From assembly GCA_040772685.1 (NCBI GenBank), contig JAXGXQ010000002.1, positions 253,636 through 317,635 on the forward strand: a DNA stretch of 64,000 nucleotides, read 5' to 3'. The translations under genes and the position numbers were made by a program. This stretch comes from JAXGXQ01 sp040772685 (GTDB lineage: Bacteria > Bacillota > Clostridia > Saccharofermentanales > UBA5734). The notes under the pieces are model-generated. The model was not told the origin of the DNA. It made no database searches and was given only the letters and a program-made list of their open reading frames with translations. The number at the start of each line of letters is the position of its first letter. Position 1 is the stretch's first letter. This document shows positions 10,301 to 17,772 of the stretch, one piece after another.

Positions 10301-13146
10301 AGCAACTGCCAGAAATCGCCAAAAACAACGAATGGCAGCCAGAGCCAGGGAATGGCAGGGAAAAAAGCCACATTGAGCAAAACAGCGACTACACTGGCAA
10401 TTGGTGTGATGCTGCGGCGCAGATTGTCCAGCATTTTCCAACGCGACAGCCAGTTTATCGGTGAGGTGCTGAAAATCCAGGGCAATAGCTGCCAGTCACC
10501 GCGGATCCAGCGATGGTCCCGCCGGGCGAAGGCGGCGAAGTTGGGCGGTGTACTGTCCAGCAGGCGGATACCACTGGCAAATGCGCAGCGGGTGAGACTG
10601 CTTTCGAGCAAGTCGTGCGACAGAACCGAGTTTTCCGGAATCATGCCGCCCAGCAGTATATGCAGGACTTTGTAATCGTAGATTCCTTTGCCGACAAAGA
10701 TACCTTCATCGAAAGTATCCTGATAAACATCCGATATTACAGAGGCATAGCTGTCGATGCCGGATTCCCCTGCGAAAACCCGCGAGAAGAAGCTGCTGCG
10801 GGCGTCGCTCACTCTGGAGGTGATTTCTGATTGCACAATAGCGTAGCCGCTGACAATACGCTTGGTTTTCGGGTCAATAACCGGCCAGTTGAGCGGGTGC
10901 GCCATTATGCCTACTAACAGGGCGCCGCTTTCGCGTACCAGCTCAGTGTCAGCATCAAGTGTGATGACAAAGCGGAAGCTTTGCATGATTTCCGGCGAGC
11001 CTACCTGGATTTTGAATCCGGTGCTTTCATCGCCGGAAAGCAGGGCGTTAAGTTCTTCCAGCTTGCCGCGTTTACGTTCCCAGCACATCCAGCATTGCTC
11101 AGACTCGTTCCATTTACGGCTGCGTATCAAAAGTGAAAAACGCTTGGCAGTTCCCGGGTAGCGATCGTTCAGATCGTCAATTGCCTTCGTTGCCGCGGCA
11201 ATAATTTCCTCATCGTCAGGCGCGAATTCCGTCGGTGAATCGCGCAGATCGCCCAATACAGCAAAATAAAGATTTTCCTGTTTGTTCGCAAGGTAGTACC
11301 TTTCCAGGCGGGCTGCATAAGTGCGGGCGGATTCGACGTTGCCGATAATGACTGGCATGACAACGAAAGTCCGGAATTCATCCGGGATATGTTCAGTGAA
11401 ATCCATAGACAATTGTGGTTTAGGCTTAATGATTCGAGTAAAAGTCGAGTGTGTCAGCAGAATACTGACTCCCACAGCCAGAATACCGATGTTGATAAAA
11501 AAGAAAACTGCTGCAACTGTGTTCTCTGCGAACATGCCTGCACCGGAGCGATACAGCAGCCAAAGCTGTAACAGCGTCAGTATAGTAATTGAGGCTATGT
11601 AAACAATACTGCGAATAGTTTTCTGGCGGTCATTGCCTTCCAGGGGCCTGTAGGCACGGTTGGCAATGTAGTCGTCCAGTAAGCTGCGGCCTCTGCCAAT
11701 CAAAAAGGTACCGATATGATTAGGAACAGGTAATTCATCCCAAGGAATATTCATGGGGTCGCTGCTGTCTCTTGCGGCTTTTTCTACCTGGTCAGTATCG
11801 TTATTCTGCGGCTGCGCACCAATCGCCATAGCACTGACTGTCAACGGCTCGTCGTTTGGAGCTCCTGGTCCATTCAGGGCATGAACCTGCTGATCACCCA
11901 GACGGGCCAGTTGCAGTGCTTTTGTAGCTACCACAGATTCGTCCAGGCTATATTTATCTGCCAGCTTTTGAATTTGACGGCGATAGCGGGCTCGCGTATT
12001 ACCGTCAACTTTGTCGTAAACGCCGGCGGGATCGAGGGCGAGCGTTGCTTCTGCAAGAGAAACCTTGCGGTAGTTCTGTTCCCAGTTCATTTCACCTACT
12101 TCTTTAAGGCTGATGATCAGGGCGCTGACCGTAGATTCAGCAAGTGCTTCACGTTGACGGTCCTGAGTGATCAGGTTATGCAGCTGGCGTTGATAATCCT
12201 CAACGCCAACACCGCTCAGGCTGGCCAGCCAGCGGACAATTTCCGATTCATCAACGGAAAGATTACGCAGACGATAAATGAAGTGAGCCAGGAAGGTTTC
12301 ATCCGTACACTCGTTCCAGAAATTCTCTTGTTGTAAAATGGCGGCTGTTTCTTCAGAACTGCGACGTAAGGCGGCAGCAACCCGTTCCGCTGTATCATCT
12401 GCCCGCATCCGGACATGTATGTTATTGATCAGACGAATGGCTTCATCGACAATCCGCTCAAGCAAACAGAGGCTGAGCACATGCGGCAGCGCCCAGAGTT
12501 CTTTTGAGGTGAGCTCTTCCGATTTCTGGTAGTCACTGATGTAATTAACGAGTGATTCTTCGTGGATATGGCCATTTGTGCCCGAGATGATTTTGTGAGC
12601 GATGAGATAAATCCGCGGGTAGCTCCGGGTACTGCTGATATTGAGTACCGGCAGGCGCGAGAGCTGGCGCAAATTACCGGCCCCTTGTAACCGTTTGATT
12701 TCACGATAAATCAGGTTATAGTTTTCAAACAGCCAGAGAGAAGCGGGAATCAGCGAGATGGTTCGCGCGGGAGTTCTGCTTAGCTGGCGCCGGATATATT
12801 GCAGGTTCAGGTACACACGCCATTGAATATCTGCCAGGACGCGTGTACGAGCTTTTTCACGTACAGGGTATTTACGGGCGAAGGCTGCCATGCTGAATTC
12901 CGCTTCGTCAGCACTGATTGTGGCATACATCAGCTGCAGCCACTCACGTGTTTTCGTAGTCCGGTCACTGGGCCGGAAATAGTTTTTGGCATCGGAATAA
13001 GCCCGGTAACTAAGCGGAATTAATAGAATTATAACGATTGTAATCAGGATGCCTGGCCAGGTCAGCCAGTACTCCCTTAAAAAGCGACCTGCCATTATTA
13101 TTAGCAGGTCCGGATTATCCATTTTTTGCAGCATGGCATTGATCAT
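4351..13146 (-). CDS. Cyclic beta-1,2-glucan synthase (GT84 + GH94, NdvB/ChvB family)
   Basis: A 2931-residue membrane protein. Order: an N-terminal membrane segment (about 19-43); a helical region to about 500; a membrane pair near 510-560; a GT84 glycosyltransferase with LDADTE near 730 and RWIRGDWQ near 880; several membrane helices near 930-1120; a glycoamylase-like domain; two GH94-type beta-sandwich regions; and a C-terminal GH94 phosphorylase-like barrel with GGGDWNDGMNRVG near 2600, containing the usual acidic catalytic residue. The family initiates, elongates, trims and cyclises beta-1,2-glucan, then passes it across the membrane. The length matches the large NdvB/ChvB class. The ATG has AGGAG about 11 bases upstream. 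It is the last gene of a lipoprotein-DUF488-synthase operon (17 bases after DUF488). Confidence 0.93.
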   Translation of the reverse strand: MINAMLQKMDNPDLLIIMAGRFLREYWLTWPGILITIVIILLIPLSYRAYSDAKNYFRPSDRTTKTREWLQLMYATISADEAEFSMAAFARKYPVREKARTRVLADIQWRVYLNLQYIRRQLSRTPARTISLIPASLWLFENYNLIYREIKRLQGAGNLRQLSRLPVLNISSTRSYPRIYLIAHKIISGTNGHIHEESLVNYISDYQKSEELTSKELWALPHVLSLCLLERIVDEAIRLINNIHVRMRADDTAERVAAALRRSSEETAAILQQENFWNECTDETFLAHFIYRLRNLSVDESEIVRWLASLSGVGVEDYQRQLHNLITQDRQREALAESTVSALIISLKEVGEMNWEQNYRKVSLAEATLALDPAGVYDKVDGNTRARYRRQIQKLADKYSLDESVVATKALQLARLGDQQVHALNGPGAPNDEPLTVSAMAIGAQPQNNDTDQVEKAARDSSDPMNIPWDELPVPNHIGTFLIGRGRSLLDDYIANRAYRPLEGNDRQKTIRSIVYIASITILTLLQLWLLYRSGAGMFAENTVAAVFFFINIGILAVGVSILLTHSTFTRIIKPKPQLSMDFTEHIPDEFRTFVVMPVIIGNVESARTYAARLERYYLANKQENLYFAVLGDLRDSPTEFAPDDEEIIAAATKAIDDLNDRYPGTAKRFSLLIRSRKWNESEQCWMCWERKRGKLEELNALLSGDESTGFKIQVGSPEIMQSFRFVITLDADTELVRESGALLVGIMAHPLNWPVIDPKTKRIVSGYAIVQSEITSRVSDARSSFFSRVFAGESGIDSYASVISDVYQDTFDEGIFVGKGIYDYKVLHILLGGMIPENSVLSHDLLESSLTRCAFASGIRLLDSTPPNFAAFARRDHRWIRGDWQLLPWIFSTSPINWLSRWKMLDNLRRSITPIASVVAVLLNVAFFPAIPWLWLPFVVFGDFWQLLSLFADTIFRKLQNSTVRVAHQILLENAGLIVIQALLYVIFLPFRAWMSLDAITRTLVRMFITHRYLLEWQTSESVEKSLQNSLSSYIRLFLPSLPAAILLGAAAIWQLRGLNLFLLLVQALLWLAAPWFAWRVSLPPRTSIRYQLPTNEEKELRILARRTWRFFEDFSTAENNWLCPDNYQEFPGPKLADKTSPTNLGMQLLSALSACDFGYITLCDLVEHCDNVLRTIQKMPKWNGHLYNWYFVQTLELVWPNYVSVVDSGNFLTSLITLKNGLLELAQKPLLNKCLVQGARDTLAAGGLDPDVLQGSLTDEQEREQFFESLTAAAAQPELDSYYTARILKFAESLQTIIKTYATPAGLDVKLSLKDLAKLEQPAAMDMMDLIRSICMEIDYIVDHADFKPLYDEKHRLFHIGYNVSTQSSESGHYDLLASEARAASFLAIAKGDVPQKHWFSLGRPLTLVKGVPALVSWSGTMFEYLMPNLIMRAPRGTLIERSNRAAVQRQIMHGKKFDIPWGVSESQYFMFDVDSNYQYMAFGMQYLRLQSSMRPARVVAPYATALALGIKPEAAIANLRHLKDIGASGIYGMYEALDFSRPNSATLQNYSLVQTFMAHHQGMIMTSLNNFLNNRNLQRRFHKEPMVQSTEVLLEEKRSVVLVLLARYGYSINIDQQEYQEEQIEDRRITDLNPETPEAHVLSNGRYLLMLTSEGQGFSSCNNTMIHRWRSERVGSSHGQFIYIRNLETNQLWSSTYYPTIVRPDHYEAIFSADKVKYLRRDGLITTTTEATLSPLEDFELRRVTFTNHGDQSVLLEATSYLEVVNDTFMSEASHPAFNKLFLEMEYLREDNALLASRRQRSPDEKNGVVLHKLRSSSPFERPVEFETDRRAFLGRGGTKQQPHALRVRQPLSGRSGFSNDPIMSLRAVFSVPAGQSVSVSFITAWSPDRDSARNLSQSLQRSMYDDDIFRQALTSSTLERKYLNLSSSLHNAIQEMVGPLYYPTRAFRDDEAIIRKNKLGQSSLWRFGISGDDPIILMRVRNLEDLAVVRDALAAYEFLRQQTVAVDLVLINEEEEGYALPLHNRIQDLTSILKVYNGASQKPSLFLLRRSQMTDEEATLLAAVARIVINPQKGIYRDRRAAKTERPSQHAARIIQLPDGQDHSLLPDSGLIQSAPQLEFFNGIGGFANDGTEYEIWPANGRSTPAPWINVMANPDFGCLVSETGGGYTWAGNSRENKLTTWSNDPVTDPASEAVYIKDRESGAITTPAALQPGTGKDYQVRHGFGYSEFTHTGLELKQKMTVFVAAEAPLKLTLLTLHNTSNYERSFSVVHYAELVLGVMREQTAPYIVSKYSADDDLFLAHNVYAPEDKQPVAFLFGSEPITSYTGDRTGFLGLGSSINFPNGLAVDKLSNLTGAGLDPCAAIQMDFTIGANETKTIVLGLGQTSTAAEAAQVAARFKQTEQAETELQRVRAYWQQKLGQIRVKSDDRAMDLMLNGWLLYQTLSCRIMARTAFYQSGGAFGFRDQLQDTLALLHSAPEYAADQIRLCCSRQFIEGDVQHWWHNETGIGVRTLITDDLLWLPFAVAAYVERTGSLALLKEQIPFIEGEPLAPGEHERMFAPRISEQSASVYEHCLRAIERASRFGAHGIPLMGGGDWNDGMNRVGVEGRGESVWLGWFLCTVLKRFAPICRRFGDNDLASGFDNLREELRVNIETHAWDGHWYKRAWFDDGSPMGSHLNAECQIDSISQSWSVLSGAGNPERTSEALEAANRHLVHRDVSIIQLLTPPFNVSDPDPGYIRGYFPGIRENGGQYTHAAVWLAMAFARAGRGKDARELMAMLNPINFTSTPRDMMRYEREPYVVAADINIGEPFTGKGGWSWYTGSSGWLYQAMLQSLLGIRRESDHLILQPAFPAVLKAWEVDYRNGDTVYNIRFENPTGAGKRISALTIDGKQAASDNRFYLLNDGKRHEVVVRLTDADILKSDFQ

Positions 13147-13163
13147 TCCCAGCGTTTGCTCCT

Positions 13164-13538
13164 TTATTTACGTGTAGCCAGTTGTTCCATCAGCCATTCA
13201 CACAGGATTATGGCATGGTTGACAGTTTCGCTTTTCGCAGCATACAACAAGGTAACGTTACCTGTTTTAAGTTTGTCTTCAACTATTGTAACAAACTCTG
13301 GTGAAGTAGGATTATTCTCTAGTTCATGACGGTAACGGGCGCGGAAATAATCCATCTTTGCCGGATTATGACCAAAATCCTTGCGGCTTTCCGGTGATGG
13401 TGCTATATTTTTACGCCATTCGTCAAATTGTAGTTCCTCTTTGGCAACACCCCGCGGCCAGAGCCTGTCTACCATAATTCTGAAGCCGTCTGCGGGTTCC
13501 GCTGCTTCATAAACACGCTTAATTTGAATAACAGACAT
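13164..13538 (-). CDS. DUF488 (YeaO-like) family protein
   Basis: A 124-residue cytoplasmic protein with the DUF488 pattern: IKRVYEAAEPADGFRIMVDRLWPRGV near the N terminus, a central W-K region, and LLYAAK near residue 100. The biochemical role of the family is not established. It lies between the lipoprotein gene (20 bases upstream) and the glucan synthase gene (17 bases downstream), so all three are probably one transcript. AGGCGGTGG precedes the ATG. Confidence 0.85.
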   Translation of the reverse strand: MSVIQIKRVYEAAEPADGFRIMVDRLWPRGVAKEELQFDEWRKNIAPSPESRKDFGHNPAKMDYFRARYRHELENNPTSPEFVTIVEDKLKTGNVTLLYAAKSETVNHAIILCEWLMEQLATRK

Positions 13539-13558
13539 ATACCACCGCCTAAAATCAA

Positions 13559-14128
13559 CTAGAAGCTGCGCACCTCCTGCGTGCCAGTGACTACACTTTT
13601 GGAATCAATGTTAGAAGAGTTCTTGATTTCTTCAGTTTTAAAGTAAACATTGCCCTCTACTCGGGCATCGATCAGTTTAAAGTTGGGCACTGCAACATAA
13701 AGGTCGCCGACAAAGGTTCCATATTCAAAGCTGGCATTCCGACTGTTAATTGTCAGTTTCGGAGCGGTTAACTTAAATCGGTCAAGTACGTTGCGATTGG
13801 CGTCCTGGGTGTAAAGGCCAATTTTCCGCTGGTAAATGTCTTTGCCGGCGTCATCTTTGCGTCCGTTAGTAAAATCACCATCCAGAACAAGCTCTTTGTC
13901 AGTTGTGATATCCTTCAGGGATGCGATAATCCAGGTGCCATCTTTGGAAATAGCTTTTTCGAAGGCTTCGGCTGTATCAACAATTGAAGCCGAAGCAACT
14001 GCGTCGGTTGTCCCTGTTGTCGTCGCTGTTGTTGTGGCAGCGCTGCCGCCGCAGCTGAGCAGAAAAAGCGCAACCAACAAAGTTGAGAGAAATATAAGTG
14101 TGATCTTTTTGAAGTTATAGCGATACAT
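13559..14128 (-). CDS. Secreted lipoprotein of unknown function
   Basis: A 189-residue protein with a signal peptide (FKKITLIFLSTLLVALFLLSC) whose LLSC is a lipobox, so the mature protein should start at the lipidated Cys near residue 26. A short Thr/Ala-rich linker follows, then a domain of about 150 residues rich in beta-strand-like alternation that I do not recognise. AGGAGGAC precedes the ATG. It is the first gene of the operon with DUF488 and the cyclic glucan synthase. A role at the cell surface alongside the exported glucan is only a guess from position. A TATAAT at 14192-14197 (minus strand) may be its -10. Confidence 0.7.
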   Translation of the reverse strand: MYRYNFKKITLIFLSTLLVALFLLSCGGSAATTTATTTGTTDAVASASIVDTAEAFEKAISKDGTWIIASLKDITTDKELVLDGDFTNGRKDDAGKDIYQRKIGLYTQDANRNVLDRFKLTAPKLTINSRNASFEYGTFVGDLYVAVPNFKLIDARVEGNVYFKTEEIKNSSNIDSKSVVTGTQEVRSF

Positions 14129-14257
14129 TTTTTTGTCCTCCTGAATATATTTCTATACTGTGTGGATTAATATTGGCAAAGTTTAGTTTCTATTATAGAT
14201 TAAAGATAAGGCATGCCGGCTTAAAAACCCGACATTAAACGAAACATTTAGCCGCAA

Positions 14258-14313
14258 GATTGTTAATAATTAGCAACGTCCGATTGTTAATATTTACAAT
14301 TGCTGCCTATAAT
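14258..14313 (+). promoter_or_regulatory. Promoter with two operator-like repeats upstream of the aldo/keto reductase
   Basis: A -35 TTGTTA (14284-14289), an 18-base spacer and a perfect -10 TATAAT (14308-14313) lie 71 bases before the reductase ATG. The word GATTGTTAATA occurs twice, starting at 14258 and 14282, exactly 24 bases apart. The second copy belongs to the near-palindrome TTGTTAATATTTACAA, which overlaps the -35. This geometry suggests a repressor or redox-sensor site; the regulator is unknown. Confidence 0.5.
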
Positions 14314-14384
14314 AACTTTGGTATGTTTAAATTCGCTGCGGCTCATGCCCCGCGAGCGGGGATATTAAGAGAAGGGATCTGAAT

Positions 14385-15221
14385 ATGATTAAAAATATTT
14401 CTGAACGGATTACTCTGGCAAACGGTGTAACGATGCCTTTATATGGAGCCGGTGTTTTTAAAATCAGCGACCGTGATACTGCCGGTGCTGTTCGTGATTT
14501 AATCGAAACCGGCTACCGGCTGATCGATACCGCTCCACTTTATGGCAACGAAGAGGGTGTTGGCCGTGGCGTTCGTGATTCAGGTATTCCGCGCGAAGAG
14601 GTGTTTATTACCACCAAACTCTGGGAACATTACACAGACGAGGAATCAATAATCCGCGCCTTTGATGAGAGTCTGCGCCGACTGAATATGGATTATGTTG
14701 ATCTTTATTTAATTCACTGGCCAAAGCCGCAATTGGATTTGTATGTAACTATGTGGAAAGCTTTTGAAAAAATTTACCGTTCAGGCCGGGCTCGCGCGAT
14801 TGGTGTCAGTAATTTCCAGTCATCACATCTAGACCGCCTGGCACGGGAATGCGAAATCATGCCGGTGCTCAATCAGGTGGAAGCGCATCCGTTCTTGACG
14901 CAGCAGGAACTGCGAGAGGATTTGACTAAGCGCGGCATTGTGATGCAAGCCTGGGCGCCTTTAGCCCGTGGCCGTGTTATTAAAGATCCGGTATTGAATG
15001 AACTTGGCGATAAATACGGCAAGAGCGCTGTTCAGGTTACCTTGCGCTGGCATTTACAACATGGGGTTTCTGCCATTCCTAAAAGTTCAAAATTAGAACG
15101 AATGCAGACAAATGCAGACATTTTTGACTTCAACTTAACCGAAGATGATCTGAAAAGAATTGATGCGCTGAACATTAACCTGCGCACAGCAGAGCATCCG
15201 GACACGATGAACAGCAACTAA
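14385..15221 (+). CDS. Aldo/keto reductase
   Basis: A 278-residue (alpha/beta)8-barrel NADPH-dependent reductase of the AKR superfamily (2,5-diketo-gluconate reductase/YvgN-like group). The catalytic tetrad is visible: D48, Y53, K78 and H111 in the contexts IDTAPLYGNE, ITTKLW and LIHWP. The C-terminal NADPH-binding stretch is IPKSSKLERM. It reduces aldehydes or ketoses in the cytoplasm; the natural substrate is unknown. The start is preceded by AGAAGGGATCTGAAT. A hairpin CCCCGCGAGCGGGG lies in the short leader. The last 34 bases of the gene, stop codon included, are tandemly duplicated just downstream. Confidence 0.9.
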   Translation: MIKNISERITLANGVTMPLYGAGVFKISDRDTAGAVRDLIETGYRLIDTAPLYGNEEGVGRGVRDSGIPREEVFITTKLWEHYTDEESIIRAFDESLRRLNMDYVDLYLIHWPKPQLDLYVTMWKAFEKIYRSGRARAIGVSNFQSSHLDRLARECEIMPVLNQVEAHPFLTQQELREDLTKRGIVMQAWAPLARGRVIKDPVLNELGDKYGKSAVQVTLRWHLQHGVSAIPKSSKLERMQTNADIFDFNLTEDDLKRIDALNINLRTAEHPDTMNSN

Positions 15222-15255
15222 AGCAGAGCATCCGGACACAATGAACTGCATCTAA
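15188..15255 (+). repeat. 34-bp tandem duplication across the stop codon of the aldo/keto reductase
   Basis: Positions 15188-15221 (last 34 bases of the gene, including TAA) are followed immediately by a near copy at 15222-15255 that also ends in TAA. By eye the copies differ at four positions. The duplication adds a second stop and does not change the protein. Confidence 0.85.
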
Positions 15256-15268
15256 AAAGACGAAAAGA

Positions 15269-15311
15269 AACAAGGTCCATCTCAAATTAAAGGATTGAGA
15301 TGGACCTTGTT
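15269..15311. terminator. Bidirectional intrinsic terminator
   Basis: A perfect 17-bp inverted repeat (AACAAGGTCCATCTCAA at 15269-15285 and its complement at 15295-15311) around a 9-base loop. It lies between the convergent aldo/keto reductase and RNase J genes. A/T-rich flanks fit termination in both directions. Confidence 0.8.
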
Positions 15312-15353
15312 AAATTGTCAAAACATGTGTTCACAGATTAGCGCAGCTGTAAC

Positions 15354-17516
15354 TCACACTTCCAGGATTGAAATCAGAATCATTGGCCGGCGATGGGTTT
15401 TACCGTAAAGCATCTTTTGCAGCTGATTGCGGGCAGCGTCGCTGTCCAGTGCTTCGCGTACTGCTTTACCGCTGTTGCCTGCTTTGCGTACCATGTCCTC
15501 AACCTTCTTTGCCATTTCGCTGGTTATGCGCTGGTTTTCGATTTCATAAATGAACCCGCGGGCCTGAATATTCGGTTCGCCAATCAGTTCACCGGTAGAC
15601 CGGTTAATGGCCACCGAGACTACGACAACACCATCATCTGCCAAAAGCAGACGATCGCGCAGTACAACTGCATCAATGTCGCCAATGCCGGAACCGTCGA
15701 TCAGCACGCCGCCTGTCTGGACAAAACCGCTGATTTCAGCGGAATCACGGGCTGCATTATATTCAAAAACATCTCCATTATCGAGGATAAAAATGTGATC
15801 GCGGCGCATCCCCAGGCTATTGGCCAGCTCTGCATGAATGAACTGGTGACGGTACTCACCGTGGTTAGGAATAAAGTAGCGCGGCCGCAGCAGCGAGTGC
15901 AATATTTTGAGTTCTTCCCGGTAAGCATGACCGGAAACGTGGATTTCTGAGAGTGATTCGTAAATCACGTGTGCTCCACGTTTATAAAGCTCGTTGATTA
16001 CCCGGTAAATCGGCTTTTCGTTACCCGGAATGGCACTCGAAGAAAGAATCACCGTATCGCCGGGCAGGATTTCAACCTGACGATGCTCGGCAAAAGCCAT
16101 CCGGGTTAAAGCTGACATTGGCTCGCCCTGGCTGCCGGTAGTTATAAAAAGAATTTCATTGGCTTCATAATTATCGATATCACGGATTTCAATCAGAGTG
16201 TCCGGCTGATAATTAAGGTAGCCAAGGGAGTCAGCAGCAGCGAAATAATTCAACATACTGCGTCCGATCAGCACGACTTTACGGTTATAGCGTTCCGCCG
16301 CAGTAATAATTTGTTGAATACGGAAGACATTGGAAGAGAAAGTTGTCACAAAAATGCGGCCCGTTGCGTCGTCAAACAGGTTGATAAGTGTTTCGCCCAC
16401 TTTGCTTTCAGATGAAGTATAGCCGCCACGCTCGACGTTTGTGCTTTCGCAGATCATCAGCAATACACCTTCAGCGCCGATTTCAGCAATACGCTGTAAA
16501 TCAATCGGTGTGCCGTTGATCGGTGTGTAGTCAATTTTGAAATCGCCCGAATGGAAGACAATTCCTGCAGGTGTGTGAATCGCGAACGCATTGGCATCGG
16601 CAATGCTGTGGTTTGTATGAATAAATTCCACCTCAAAGCAGCCTGCCGCTTGAGTTTCACCGTCTCTGATTTCAATCAGTTTGACACCTTTGCTTCCGGT
16701 TCCGCGGTCATCCAGTTTTTGTCTGACCAGAGCCAAAGTGAGGCGGTTGCCGTAAACCGGCACTTTAATTTCGCGGCAAAGCCAGGGGATTGCTCCGATA
16801 TGGTCTTCGTGGCCATGGGTCAAAAAGACGCCGCGCAGTTTATGGATGTTTTCGCGAACATAGGTGAAATCAGGAATTACGACATCAATGCCCGGCATAT
16901 CTTCATCGGGGAACGCAATGCCGCAGTCAATGATAATCATGTCGTTGCCATATTCCAAGGCAAACATGTTCTTGCCAATTTCACGCATGCCGCCCAGCGG
17001 AATAACGCGCAGCACGCCGTCCCTGGCAATTGCTGCCGCTGCCGCGCCGCTGCGGGTGGCAGCGGATTTTCCGGCCTGGCTGGTGACTTGCTGACGTTGG
17101 GACGCCGGCGGTTGCCGATTCTGTTGTTGCTGTTGATCGGATTTAAGCTGTCTTGTACTCTGAACTACCTTGTCGAATCTGGACTTGATTTGTGATTGCG
17201 GCCTGCGGCTGCTTTTTCCTGGTTGTCCAGCCTGGCGGGCTGTCTGTCCCTGACCGGCTTTGGGCTCTTGTCTGCCGGGCCTGCGGCCGCTTCTTGGTGT
17301 TTGTTCAGAAGTGCCGCGACCGGCTGGCTGCGCAGGACGGTCAGCCCTTTCAGATGGGTGTGAATTCTGGCCGGCTTTCCGTTGCCTGCCTGACCAGCGG
17401 CTGGACTTTGGAGCCCGGCTTGATTTTGCCTGGGGGGTTGATTGGCCGCTGTCAGGCTGTGAACGCTGTTTGCGTTGCTGTTTCGATTTACTGGTGTTTT
17501 CGTTTTCTGGTGTCAA
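15354..17516 (-). CDS. rnj: Ribonuclease J with a long disordered basic N-terminal extension
   Basis: A 720-residue metallo-beta-lactamase/beta-CASP ribonuclease (endo- and 5'-3' exonuclease in RNA decay and maturation). The core starts near residue 167 (VIPLGGMREIGKNMFALE); the metal-binding motif HGHEDH is near 235-240; PGNEKPIYRVIN and SGHA mark the beta-CASP region; the C-terminal domain is present. The core is about 555 residues, the normal full length. Ahead of it is an added tail of about 165 residues made almost only of Q, R, S, P, K, G and A, with no predicted fold. The start codon is TTG, chosen because AGGAGG lies six bases upstream. The tail is probably an RNA- or partner-binding region, by analogy with other low-complexity RNase tails. 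Confidence 0.93.
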   Translation of the reverse strand: MTPENENTSKSKQQRKQRSQPDSGQSTPQAKSSRAPKSSRWSGRQRKAGQNSHPSERADRPAQPAGRGTSEQTPRSGRRPGRQEPKAGQGQTARQAGQPGKSSRRPQSQIKSRFDKVVQSTRQLKSDQQQQQNRQPPASQRQQVTSQAGKSAATRSGAAAAAIARDGVLRVIPLGGMREIGKNMFALEYGNDMIIIDCGIAFPDEDMPGIDVVIPDFTYVRENIHKLRGVFLTHGHEDHIGAIPWLCREIKVPVYGNRLTLALVRQKLDDRGTGSKGVKLIEIRDGETQAAGCFEVEFIHTNHSIADANAFAIHTPAGIVFHSGDFKIDYTPINGTPIDLQRIAEIGAEGVLLMICESTNVERGGYTSSESKVGETLINLFDDATGRIFVTTFSSNVFRIQQIITAAERYNRKVVLIGRSMLNYFAAADSLGYLNYQPDTLIEIRDIDNYEANEILFITTGSQGEPMSALTRMAFAEHRQVEILPGDTVILSSSAIPGNEKPIYRVINELYKRGAHVIYESLSEIHVSGHAYREELKILHSLLRPRYFIPNHGEYRHQFIHAELANSLGMRRDHIFILDNGDVFEYNAARDSAEISGFVQTGGVLIDGSGIGDIDAVVLRDRLLLADDGVVVVSVAINRSTGELIGEPNIQARGFIYEIENQRITSEMAKKVEDMVRKAGNSGKAVREALDSDAARNQLQKMLYGKTHRRPMILISILEV

Positions 17517-17772
17517 ATGACGCCTCCTGTAATTGTTTTCATCGCTTCTTTATAAAACCTGAATATGCCGCAAGCGACACTGGCATTAATTCAGGGTAAT
17601 TCCATCATTAAAACGAGCGTTTTGCCCCTTTGAATATAATACTGAAATCAAACATTGGATAAATATCGTAACAGTTAATAAACAATTAATTATACCATGT
17701 TTGTTACCAATTCGATACGTGCTATCCTGTAACTGTTGCGAATTCAATACATTAAAGGTGAGGAACCAGCTT

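Noticed and set aside
16551..17195. A 214-codon open frame opposite RNase J
   Set aside because: It lies wholly antisense to a well-conserved gene, has no ribosome binding site and its protein resembles nothing; it is a shadow of codon bias.
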